NCBI GenBank assembly: GCA_965112735.1
Contig: OZ218950.1
Span: 1,736,001 to 1,800,000, forward strand
From: Phaeosaccion multiseriatum
Taxonomy: Eukaryota; Ochrophyta, other classes
Reading direction: 5' to 3'
Length of the DNA stretch: 64,000 nt
The stretch's first letter is position 1, and every line of letters starts with the position of its first letter. Under the pieces are notes generated by a model. The model did no database searches, was not told the DNA's origin, and saw only the letters and a list, made by a program, of their open reading frames with translations. The position numbers were made by a program, and so were the translations under genes. Shown one piece after another: positions 55,879 to 64,000 of the stretch.

Positions 55879-56101
55879 GGACGAGACAGAGACGGAGGCG
55901 GGGGCAGGGGCGGAGGCACGGGCGGAGGTATATGGGCAGGAGAGGGACCTGCAGAGCGAGGGAGCTGCTGTGTGCCGTCTCCTGACGCGTGAAGTGTTTG
56001 CGGCCTTGAGGAGCGAGTTGACGCTCTTTATGTCCAGGAGGGCCGGGAAGGAGGTCATGATCCTGTCCTACAGAGCCAAGCCGCTCTCATCGGCGGTTTA
56101 A
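52310..56101 (+). CDS. Large IQ-motif/coiled-coil protein with poly-Glu and Glu-Lys tracts
   Basis: Single exon, about 1263 aa. The ATG at 52310 is the first ATG of the frame; the open frame starts upstream with TTG. The N-terminus contains EEILERGAR-type helices and a putative helix-turn-helix (WGLSRRQAQILALTKRRG). The middle has about 40 Glu from (GAG)n followed by about 40 residues of Glu-Lys. Then a folded region is likely: LLPSRLHWTDPLAEIPDLAT, WYLDRVLYRFGKRVPWGVRV and DHILRWVCEELILPRLRLD. An IQ motif (AAALQRGFRHHLTRQREARR) suggests calmodulin binding. A long charged coiled coil follows, then Ala/Glu-rich sequence with two copies of the dispersed TTGGTGATA motif and a short conserved-looking end (LLTREVFAALRSELTLFM). 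No enzyme motif found. Cytoskeletal association is only suggested by IQ plus coiled coil. Confidence 0.75.
53586..53856 (+). repeat. (GAG)n then (GAGAAG)n coding microsatellites
   Basis: A pure GAG tract (about 53586-53702) changes to GAGAAG hexamers. In frame they encode poly-Glu followed by alternating Glu-Lys. Confidence 0.95.
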
Positions 56102-56623
56102 TTTATTTTTGAAGTTTCAGTGTAGTGGGGATTCACAACGCCAATCAAGAGCTACTGTATCGACATCGAGTTATAGGTTCCTTCTTCGGTGGCTCTAACT
56201 CGAACGAGTCCAAGCTGCTTACCACGTGATTAACATTTATTCAAACTACATTTCCCCTTTGGTGGTGGTACTGGTATAGATAGTGTTGTCTTTCTCTTTT
56301 AGTGCCACGATGGCTCCTTTTGAGCACATGCGACCTTGGCCTCTCCGTGTGCTCTCTCCTTCTTCCTCTCCTCCTTGAGCAGAGGAGAGGTCAGGCATCC
56401 GCCCCCCACTCTTCCTGTGCGGCCTGCGCTGGCCTGGCCTTGGCCCAGGCAATGTGCACACACACCCTCGAAACCCTTCCCCTCGCGTCCAGCACTCCCT
56501 CTCAGCAGACCTTCAGGGGGGTGGAGAGGTGCTTTGAGGAAGCCCTGCGACACCCAATTCTCATGTGGGTGTCCTTCGGTCTTCCCCTCCTCCAGCGTGG
56601 CTGCCCTCTCTCGCCCTCTCTTT
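56102..56623. other. Convergent 3' region of the IQ and PPR genes
   Basis: No gene or repeat was recognised. It should hold the 3' UTRs of both neighbours. Confidence 0.5.
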
Positions 56624-58996
56624 CTAATCGAGCAGGTGCTCCGTCATCGTCTCCGCCCTCTCGTCCCCGCCTACCGCCCTGCGTATAGCACGCTTCACCA
56701 TCTCGAGGGAGAGCTTGTTGCGTGCCTCGCCATGGCACCTCTTCAGCATCTCCAGCGCCACCTCCTCGACCGTTTCGTACTGCCTCGCCTCAACAGACGC
56801 ACGCAGTACCTTGGAGAAAGAGGACAGAGCCGACGGGATGCCCTCTTCCTTCATCTCCCTCAAAACACCCAATGCCTCCATGTGTTGGCCGGCCTTGGCG
56901 CATGCAGCAAAAGCCCTGCTATAGCTTCCTGCATTCGGAGCGGGTCCTTCTGTCTTCATCTCCCGCAACAGCCCCAACGCCTCCACGTATCGGTCGGCCT
57001 TGCTGCACACGTTCATGGCGGCGTTGTAGCTTCCTGCAGTCGGAGCGGGTCCTTCTGCCTTCATCTCCCGCAACAGCCGCAACGCCTCCACGTATTGACC
57101 GGCCTTGTTGCACACGTTCATGGCGACGTTGTAGCTTCCCGCATCCGGAGCGGGTCCTTCTGCCTTCATCTCCCGTAACAGCCCCAACGCCTCCACGTAT
57201 TGACCGGCCTTGCTGCACACGTTCATGGCGGCGTTGTAGCTTCCCGCATCCGGAGCGGGTCCTTCTGCCTTCATCTCCCGTAACAGCCCCAACGCCTCCA
57301 CGTATTGACCGGCCTTGCTGCACACGTTTATGGCGGCGTTGTAGCTTCCCGCATTCGGAGCGAGTCCTTCTGCCTTCATTTCCCGCCACAGCCTTAACGC
57401 CTCCACGTATTGACCGGCCTTGCTGCACACGTTCATGGCGACGTTGTAGCTTCCTGCATTCGGAGCGGGTCCTTCTGCCTTCATCTCCCGCAACAGCCGC
57501 AACGCCTCCACGTATTCACCGGCCTTGGCGCATGCATCAATGGCGGCGTTGTAGTTCGATACATTCGGAGCGAGTCCTTCTGCCTTCATCTCCCGTAACA
57601 GCCCAAACACCTCCACGTATCGACCGGCCTTGGTGCATACTTTAATGGCGTTGTTGTAGCTTCCTGCATTCGGAGCAGGTCCTTCTGCCTTCATCTCCCG
57701 CAACAGCCGCAACGCCTCCACGTGTGCTCCGGCCTTGGCGCATGCCTCAATAAGGCCGTTGTAGCTATTTACGTGTGGAGTAGATCCTCGAGCCTTCATG
57801 TTCCTCAAAAGCAACGGAATTCTGTCGTGCTCCCCGCTTCTGATGCAGGCCATCATCGCAAGCCTACAGTGATGCCCATTGGGTATCACGCCTTTCCCTT
57901 CCATACCCCTCAGCAGCCCAACAGCTCTGTCCGAACTACTCGACTCGAGACAGACAAGTAAGGCCTCAGTGTACACGGAATCATCAAGGGCGATGCCTAC
58001 TGCCAGCACGTAGTCCCACAGGTCCCATGCTCCATCCAACCATCCCTCCCGACGACACACACCCATGGCGATAGCAAAGTTGCCGGCATTGGCGTCCAAG
58101 CCGTACTCGGGCGCTCTTCCCAGCAGTAGCAGTGCTTCTCCAGGCTGGCCAGCTCTATCCACAGCGGCGATAGCGTCGCTGAAATTGTGATGGCTGGGTG
58201 GAACCCCATGTGTTTGCATCTCCTTCAGAAGCTGCAGTGCCTGGTCTGCCTTCCCTCCTTTGCGACACCCCCTAATCGCCGCCGAGTACGTCCGCGAGTC
58301 CGGCTGCAATCCTACTACAGGCATCTCCCGAAGAAGACCCATGGCTTCATCGTATCTTTCAGCCAGACAACAGGCGTCAATGGCGGCGTTGTAGTGGAGA
58401 ACGTTTGGCATTAGCGCTCCGTGCTTCTGCGTCTCTATCTCCCTCAGCAGACCAAGTGTCTCCTCCCATTGGCCGCAGTGGCCGAAGGCCTCCACCACTG
58501 CGTCGAGAAGCGGCGCATCAATGGGCAGTGGCGATCGCACCGCCGCCTCCCACTCACCTCTCACTCTCTTCCAGTCCTTGGCCTCACGCGCGGCTTCCAA
58601 GCGCTCCAGTGTCTCGAGCCACAACGAGGGGGCTGCTGGGGAGGCATTGTGAGTAGGCACCGCAGAGGGAGAGGGGCCACAAGTTGAGAAAAAAGCCCCC
58701 TCCCTGGTACTGCGCGCCACGAGAGATCCACCCCACCGGTGCGACAAGAACCTCGCCAGATACGCAGGGGTGACAGCAAAGGCAGGGGCTGGCGCGGCAC
58801 CAGATGCGGAATACGGAGCACCAGGAGCTCTCCGCCGCCTGTTACTTCTGCTACTGGTGCTGCTGGTGCTGCTCCTGCTGCTGCTGGTGCTGCCACTGCT
58901 GCACGCTCTCCTCATCATCATCTTCATGCACCCAGCACCCACATCATCTGCGCTGCCTAAAAGTAACGACTTCAACCGCCCCATCTGGAACCCCAT
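56624..58996 (-). CDS. Organelle-type pentatricopeptide repeat (PPR) protein, P class
   Basis: Single exon, about 790 aa. The ATG at 58996 is preferred; the frame opens earlier only with GTG. The N-terminal 100 residues (MGRLKSLLLGSADD..RRACSSGSTSSSRSS) are Ser/Arg/Ala-rich and fit an organelle presequence. About 16 PPR motifs follow, the first near NVLHYNAAIDACC. Motifs 8-15 are almost identical (pattern NAGSYNAAMNVCSKAGQYVEALGLL), which implies recent tandem duplication of a 105-bp unit. At the specificity positions (5 and 35) these motifs have Asn5 with Asn, Asp or Thr35. There is no E/DYW or SMR domain. P-class PPR proteins bind single-stranded organelle RNA to stabilise, splice or help translate it. 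The target transcript is not known. Confidence 0.92.
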   Translation of the reverse strand: MGFQMGRLKSLLLGSADDVGAGCMKMMMRRACSSGSTSSSRSSTSSTSSRSNRRRRAPGAPYSASGAAPAPAFAVTPAYLARFLSHRWGGSLVARSTREGAFFSTCGPSPSAVPTHNASPAAPSLWLETLERLEAAREAKDWKRVRGEWEAAVRSPLPIDAPLLDAVVEAFGHCGQWEETLGLLREIETQKHGALMPNVLHYNAAIDACCLAERYDEAMGLLREMPVVGLQPDSRTYSAAIRGCRKGGKADQALQLLKEMQTHGVPPSHHNFSDAIAAVDRAGQPGEALLLLGRAPEYGLDANAGNFAIAMGVCRREGWLDGAWDLWDYVLAVGIALDDSVYTEALLVCLESSSSDRAVGLLRGMEGKGVIPNGHHCRLAMMACIRSGEHDRIPLLLRNMKARGSTPHVNSYNGLIEACAKAGAHVEALRLLREMKAEGPAPNAGSYNNAIKVCTKAGRYVEVFGLLREMKAEGLAPNVSNYNAAIDACAKAGEYVEALRLLREMKAEGPAPNAGSYNVAMNVCSKAGQYVEALRLWREMKAEGLAPNAGSYNAAINVCSKAGQYVEALGLLREMKAEGPAPDAGSYNAAMNVCSKAGQYVEALGLLREMKAEGPAPDAGSYNVAMNVCNKAGQYVEALRLLREMKAEGPAPTAGSYNAAMNVCSKADRYVEALGLLREMKTEGPAPNAGSYSRAFAACAKAGQHMEALGVLREMKEEGIPSALSSFSKVLRASVEARQYETVEEVALEMLKRCHGEARNKLSLEMVKRAIRRAVGGDERAETMTEHLLD

Positions 58997-59283
58997 CTGT
59001 GAAGATCCTGTGAAGCGGGTCGGAGCACCCTTCACCCTTCTTTCCGCTGGCCGTGTGAGGACTGCTTCAGTATGGCAGAGAGAAAGAGATTTTTAGGCTG
59101 CTGTCTCTCCGCCCTCCAGAAGCTCTAGCACTGTATTGTATCTCGGGAGCTGAGGCCCCTCCTTCCCCTTCTGCTCTTCTCGGCACCGCGAGTACTCCTG
59201 CTCTCCAGGCAAAGCGACTGCTTCATGCTGAAGCGACTGTTTCATGCTGTAAAGCACAGAGTGACGCAGCAAAGGTCGAGGTC
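58997..59283. other. Short spacer upstream of the PPR gene
   Basis: It should hold the PPR promoter. It contains two direct copies of GAAGCGACTG (59210-59245). Nothing else noted. Confidence 0.4.
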
Positions 59284-59757
59284 ATGGTGGAGAATCTCGT
59301 CTCCAAGAAAGGCAAGGCAAGCCTGGACCAGCCCATACATGACAAGAAGGGGACTACGGCGGTGAGGCTCAGTTTGGTTAAGCAGACTGTCATGAACATT
59401 TTCATATCAGCTGGTGCATGCGTCGGCCGAGCGAGTGGTGCCAAATTTTCCTCTTGTGAGGGACACACTCCAGTTGTGGAGACATCACAGCTTTCGGCCG
59501 GTGCCTGTGTCGATGGACTGGTAGAGGCCAGGGACTCACTCCGCTCTTTTGTTGCCTCTGAGAAGGGGCATGCAGCGGTAGTGCGCAAACTGTTCTCGGC
59601 TGGTGCCGCAGTGGACGCGACAGGTGACGATGGTTGGACCGCTCTCCACCTCAAGGTCACGATGAAGTGGTGAGGCGGCTTCTCCGTGCTGGTGCGAAGG
59701 TGGATTGTGGGGACGCCAGCGGATTCACTCCGCTGCAACTCAGACTGTGATGCCCTG
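59284..59757 (+). pseudogene. Degenerate ankyrin-repeat gene
   Basis: The frame from 59284 to 59673 contains decayed ankyrin units, best seen in KGHAAVVRKLFSAGAAVDATGDDGWTALHL. Right after this the reading frame shifts by one: GHDEVVRRLLRAGAKVDCGD and SGFTPLQLR, the next ankyrin unit, are in another frame that stops soon after. Further decayed units (PTALQLLSARASVDI) lie near 59785-59830 in yet another frame. Upstream units are also eroded. It is a pseudogene or a gene fragment with at least two frameshifts. Confidence 0.65.
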
Positions 59758-60648
59758 AGTAGGGTTGACAAGACTCTTGAGGGACCGACCGCTCTGCAGC
59801 TCCTCTCAGCCAGAGCCTCGGTGGACATTTGCCCTGGCCTGTGTACAGCCCCACGGCGCAGACCTGGCTGGTACTGAACATGTCAAGCAGCGCTTTCTCG
59901 CAGCAGCAGCGGAGTTCTTCGCATCGCAAACCCCCCTGCACCTAATGCACGCAATGGACCCCACCTTTGGCAAGCAGAGGGGGGTACCGCCGTAGGAGAG
60001 AGAAGTCCACACCGAGACTAATGCTCTAGGTGGCTTCGGAACTGGCCTGAACCACCAAAAACCGTCCATCATCAGTCTTTTACTAAGCAGCAAGGAACGT
60101 CTGTGCAGTTAGACCAGAGGGGTGGGCATAAGGGGAGAAAAAGGGACTGCCGCCATGTGCCTTCACCCCGCCATCTCGTCTCATCGTTGATTCACCAGCT
60201 GCGTGCACCACCATCGAAGCTCACTCCTCTCTTGGGAAAGAAGGAGGACTGTTGATTGACGCACATATTCGACTGTTGTTGATTAACTGACGCACATTGG
60301 CGAAGGAGGGCATCTGCGATGGGCCTCCTCTTCCCCCGCCTCATCTTTTCATTCATTTAACACCTGCTGCTTGCACAAGCTCCTTCCTTGGTCGGTCCAA
60401 AGTTTCCTGTGCAAGCTCCGATCTGCCTGTCGTGAAAAATGTTGCAGTCTGATTGGCGATCTGTGTCTGAGCTGAAATGAGTAGCGGGCGGGCGGGCAGG
60501 CGGGCGGGGTGGCGAATAATGCACTCGCACCCCTCATCCCTCATGAAATGTGTCCGTCACATTGTAGTATATACATAAAAGAAGGAAGCAATGTACCGGG
60601 CTGCCATTTGTGAGCCCCCGTCCCACTTCGACTCGCGCGTCGCACCCG
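59758..60648. other. Spacer with ankyrin relics; no intact gene
   Basis: The left 70 bp still carry ankyrin-like traces. 60480-60520 has a GGCGGGCG-type tract. The right end should be the 3' UTR of the cathepsin-like gene. No RNA gene recognised. Confidence 0.4.
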
Positions 60649-62392
60649 TCATGGTCCGTTCTTGACCAGAGGCAGCCGCTCTCCCCCTCCTGTACCTCTC
60701 CCTCCCCCTCGACATCGTCCGATTGCCACCCCCGCGAGTAGTCCGACACCCAAGGACATCAAGATGGCAACCAACGGTGGAGAGGCCGCGGTAGCCTCCG
60801 CCTCCTTCTCGGGAAGCATCCATTCATCGCTGCATCCCTCATACTTCTCTCCCTCCCTCTCCCTCCCCCTCTTCCCCTCCCCCTCTCCCTCTCCCTCTCC
60901 CTCTCCCTCTCCCTCTCCCTCTCCCTCTCCCTCTCCCTCTCCCTCTCCCTCTCCCTCCCCCTCCCCACTGAGCCGCAGTCCTAGGTCTTGTCCAAGTCTC
61001 CATGGTGTCCCTTGCCTTAGCACGGCAGGCAGAGGCAGTTTGTGCCAGTCGTTCTGATTGAGGCCGCGGTTGAAGGACAGTTGCTCAGCGGCAGAGCTCA
61101 CAGGCGTGTCCATCACACCATACATGCCTCCCGTTTTCTCGCCTGTGTGTTAGATTTTGGTCTGTTAGATTACGTGTGTGCTCGTCTTTCTTCAATCCAT
61201 TGCCAAACACACGAGGGGACCAAAAGACAGACTCGCACGCACACACGCGCACTCACGCGCACACGCGCACTCACGCACACACGCCCTCACGCACACACGC
61301 CCTCACGCACACACGCCCTCACGCACACACACACACACAAGACAAAAACCAGAAAAGAGTCAGCACACTTACACAAAGAGAAAACACACGCAGAGATCCA
61401 ACCCCCGCCGCACGCACGCACGCACACACACCCCCATCACTTACCTTGCCTCACTTGACGCTCCTCTTCCCACGTGGGAATGGCGAACACACAAGACGAC
61501 TCAATGAGGTTCATGTTGTCGCCCCTGATGACCTTGAAGAAGCCCAAGTCTCCCCAGTAGGTGCCCCAGCTGTTGCGACACTGCCAAAACTTGACACCGT
61601 CGTCCGTCACGCCCCAGCCTGTGATCTCCACGTCATGGTCGATGTCGGCCAGACTGGAGAGGGGGGGGAGGGAGAATGGCAGTGGATGGCACAGGGTGGC
61701 AGGGAGGGAGGAGGCATCATCAGAGCAGAGTGTTGCTACCTCACTCACTTCACTGACTGAATGACGTGCAAGCGTACATACGTAGGTACGTATGTACGAC
61801 GTATGGAAGATCTTACGTGAGGTTTCTTGTGGGGTCGGGTCCATTTGGAACGGCAGGCGTTGTCCACACACCCCCTGTGTAATTGTATGCAAAGTTCATG
61901 TCCTATCATCGGTACCGGAAGGAGATGGAGGGAGTGGAGGGAACAAGGGAGGGAGGGAGGGAGGGAGGGAGGGAGAGAGAAAGGGCACGGTGGGATTCAC
62001 AGAATAGGTACAGAATGAACAAAAAGAGACATGCAGAGAGACAAGGAAGGAAGGAAGAAAAGAAGGGAGGAAGGAAGGAAGGAAGGAAGGAAGGAAGGAA
62101 GGAAGGAAGGAAGTAATGAAGGAAGAAAAGAAGGGAGGAAGGAAGGAAGGAAGGAAGGAAGGAAGGAAGGAAGGAAGGAAGGAAGGAAGGAAGGAAGGAA
62201 GGAAGGAAGGAAGGAAGGAAGGAAGGAAGGAAGGAAGGAAGGAAGGAAGGAAGGAAGGAAGGAAGGAAGGCAGGAAGGAAGGCAGGCAAGGAGGAAGGAA
62301 GGGAGGCAGGAAGGAAGGAAGGAAGGAAGGAAGGAAGGAAGGAAGGAAGGAAGGAAGGAAGGAAGGGAGGAAGGAAGGAAGGAAGGAAGGAA

Positions 62393-62473
<81 letters not shown>

Positions 62474-63181
62474 GAAGGAAGGAAGGAAGGAAGGAAGGAA
62501 GGAAGGAAGGAAGGAAGGAAGGAAGGAAGGAAGGAAGGAAGGAAGGAAGGAAGGGAGACAAAGACGAAGGAGTAGGAGAACAGAAGAAGGGAAAAAGAGA
62601 GAATAGAGTGGAACAGGTCCCCTCCCGGACTCGTATTACTCCACCACCACCCGCTAGCAGCGATTCATTACCGTCACAGTTCCGCAGGTGATCGGTCCGC
62701 GAGTGAACACTGCAGAGGCAGATGGGATGGCAGTGGACACGAAGGAAAAGAATCAACAGCCAGTAAGTCAGAGAGTCAGGGAATGGTTGAGTCCTCACAC
62801 AAAGCAGAGCAGAAACCCCTCTATGGTCGGGCAATGATTGTCAGCTATCGCTGTACTCGCTCTCTCCCTCTCTCCCTTCTTCCCTTGCTCGTTCTCTTCT
62901 TCCCTCCATCCCTCCCGCCCTCCCGCCCTCCCTCCCTCCATCCATCCATCCATCCATCCATCCATCCATCCATCCATTCCTTCCTCCCTCCATCCCTCCC
63001 TGCCGCCCTCTCCCTGCCCACTCCCTCCTCTCCGCCTCTCCCCCTCCACCCTCCCTTCCGCCCGCCCACTTCCCTCCCTCTCACCCACCCACCCACCTTC
63101 ACTCATTATCTGCTGCTCTCCGGAGAGGGCACCATACGTCTCCACGAAGTACTTGGTGTAATGTTTCACCGGAAAGCACAC
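60649..63181 (-). CDS. Cathepsin X/Z-like papain-family cysteine peptidase, 3' part, with C-terminal membrane segment
   Basis: Five 3' exons are clear: 63181-63097, 62709-62672, 61902-61817, 61653-61445 and 61127-60649; phases agree (1, 0, 2, 1). They encode VCFPVKHYTKYFVETYGALSGEQQIMSE, VFTRGPITCGT, DMNFAYNYTGGVW, the His motif DIDHDVEITGWGV, and the Asn motif FWQCRNSWGTYWGDLGFFKV. The GPITCG/YNYTGG/DHDVEITGWG order matches cathepsin X (Z) rather than L or B. The exons with the catalytic Cys were not found; they lie further 5', probably beyond the window end. The last exon adds a Gly-Glu dipeptide run from (CCCTCT)n and one hydrophobic segment (VAILMSLGVGLLAGVAIG) followed by a basic tail, so the enzyme may be membrane-anchored in a lysosome-like or secretory compartment. 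Confidence 0.85.
60868..60960. repeat. (CCCTCT)n hexamer tract, coding
   Basis: About 14 hexamer units; on the minus strand they encode a Gly-Glu repeat near the C-terminus of the cathepsin-like protein. Confidence 0.9.
62043..62552 (+). repeat. (GGAA)n / (GAAA)n array in an intron
   Basis: About 500 bp of GGAA with an inner block of GAAA (about 62397-62472) fill the intron between the GPITCG and YNYTGG exons of the cathepsin-like gene. The transcript strand is TTCC/TTTC. Confidence 0.95.
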
Positions 63182-63189
63182 CTTCGTGG

Positions 63190-63265
63190 GAGAGAGAGAG
63201 GGAGGGAGGGAGGGAGGGAGGGAGGGAGGGAGGGAGGGAGGGAGGGAGGGAGGGAGGGAGGGAGT
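63190..63265 (+). repeat. (GGGA)n array before an acceptor
   Basis: On the minus strand it reads TCCC and leads directly into the acceptor CACGAAG of the exon starting at 63181. Confidence 0.95.
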
Positions 63266-63267
63266 GT

Positions 63268-63640
63268 GGAAAGTCAGTCGTATGTCAGTGGCCCAGGCCT
63301 AGGCAACGCAGTGAGAAACGGTGCCCGTTTCTCACTATCCTCCTGTAGGTGGTCGTTTAGGACAGTGCATAGATAAGCTAATAGATACAAGGCCGGCTGT
63401 CAGGCTAGCTTTGGGGTGCTGCTACCTTATCTGTGTGTCTAGTCCGTTTCGTGGAGGTCTAAGCACGACTTTCCACAACCCCAAAGCCAGCCTGGCAGCC
63501 AGCCTTGTCTCTATTAGCTTTATCCGTGAGCCATCCTAAACGACCAACCTGCTGGGAGGTGAGTGAGAAACGGGCCACGCACCGTTTCTCACCGTATTTG
63601 CCTGGGCCTGGGCCATTGACATAATACTGACTTTCAACAT
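63268..63640. mobile_element. MITE-like foldback element of about 370 bp
   Basis: The ends are inverted: GGAAAGTCAGTCGTATGTCA on the left, and TGACATAATACTGACTTTC on the right. Complementarity continues inward for about 150 bp per arm (GGCCCAGGCCTAGGCAA / TTGCCTGGGCCTGGGCC; GTCGTTTAGGA / TCCTAAACGAC; CTTTGGGGTG / AACCCCAAAG) around a core of about 55 bp. Each arm contains its own hairpin, GTGAGAAACGG / CCGTTTCTCAC. It has no coding capacity. It sits upstream of the first visible exon of the cathepsin-like gene, next to a (GGGA)n array. No clear target-site duplication was seen. Confidence 0.65.
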
Positions 63641-64000
63641 CCCCGTCAGCCATCCCTGCACTTCTAACATCCCCCTGAACTAAACTATTGCGTGTCCCCA
63701 CGCAACTCAAAGCGGGTTCGCCTACTAAAGCTCGACTTGTAGCAAAAGCCTCCATGTTGCTTCCAATAAAAACGGATGAGAAATATGCAAAACTCACCCA
63801 GGTGTGTGCGACCGCTCCTCCAACACACACCCTCCTGTATTGGTGAGAAAACCCCACGACTCAAACTCACCCACACAGGCTCACGGATGAGAACATCCCA
63901 TGACTCAAACTCACCCGCGCAATTCTCTATCTCCACTCCTACTCGCCACCAGCGTTGCCAAAGCCTCGTTGCGCACCACTAATGCTGACTGCTCAAGTGT
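63641..64000. other. Window end; probably intron or upstream exons of the cathepsin-like gene
   Basis: It has two imperfect direct copies on the minus strand of a unit starting GAGTTTGAGTC (near 63862 and 63908). No Cys-motif exon (CGSCW-like) was found on the minus strand. The region is unresolved. Confidence 0.3.

Noticed and set aside
56949-57725. CRISPR-like array of regular 105-bp units
   Set aside because: The units are in-frame PPR motifs in a eukaryotic gene, with no repeat-spacer alternation.
63459-63857. Minus-strand ORF as the 5' exon of the cathepsin-like gene
   Set aside because: It contains no Cys-active-site motif and overlaps the MITE-like element.
1-64000. tRNA or rRNA genes
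   Set aside because: No stretch with the conserved T-loop and acceptor pairing was noticed by eye; a tRNAscan or Rfam run would be needed to exclude them.

Overview
This is nuclear DNA from a eukaryote. Genes have many short introns with GT-AG borders, targeting presequences, and gene families found only in eukaryotes: an exosome subunit, mitochondrial ribosomal protein uL23m, PPR, F-box/kelch, an SPX phosphate transporter and a myristoylated CaMK-type kinase. The EamA transporter starts with a signal peptide followed by a transit-peptide-like stretch, as in algae with secondary plastids. The density of tri-, tetra- and pentanucleotide microsatellites inside both exons and introns recalls eustigmatophyte algae (Nannochloropsis/Microchloropsis). 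That placement is inference; no marker gene settles it.

Layout: 1-614 flank; 615-4772 (-) low-complexity acidic protein; 5267-8539 (-) CaMK-type kinase; 9511-11306 (+) secreted Gly/Ala-rich protein; 11657-14867 (-) EF-hand-like protein with a polyglycine run of about 105 residues; 15209-16782 (-) uL23m, divergent from 17019-18907 (+) exosome Rrp40; 20385-24216 (-) atypical Rab-like GTPase carrying an SH2 domain, divergent at 152 bp from 24369-27325 (+) EamA/DMT transporter; 27818-36057 (-) 18-exon SPX-SLC13 phosphate transporter; 36815-40022 a cluster of five foldback palindromes holding two broken copies of a gene that resembles the uracil-DNA-glycosylase superfamily; 40426-44171 (-) EF-hand/coiled-coil protein, divergent from 44392-46534 (+) HPRT; 48016-51727 (-) F-box-like/kelch protein, divergent from 52310-56101 (+) IQ/coiled-coil protein; 56624-58996 (-) PPR protein; 59284-59757 (+) ankyrin pseudogene; 60649-63181 (-) cathepsin X-like peptidase (5' part not found), with a MITE-like foldback element at 63268-63640.

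The genes do not form one pathway. Several are paired head-to-head over 140-580 bp and probably share promoters: uL23m/Rrp40, Rab-SH2/EamA, coiled-coil/HPRT and kelch/IQ. Exon models below were built by hand from splice motifs, reading phase and family alignment, and every multi-exon model keeps phase throughout. The most unusual points are the Rab-like/SH2 fusion, the palindrome cluster with its UDG-like gene, tetranucleotide arrays that begin exactly at 5' splice sites and copy the sequence of that donor, and a dispersed DNA motif of about 20 bp shared by exons, introns and intergenic DNA.
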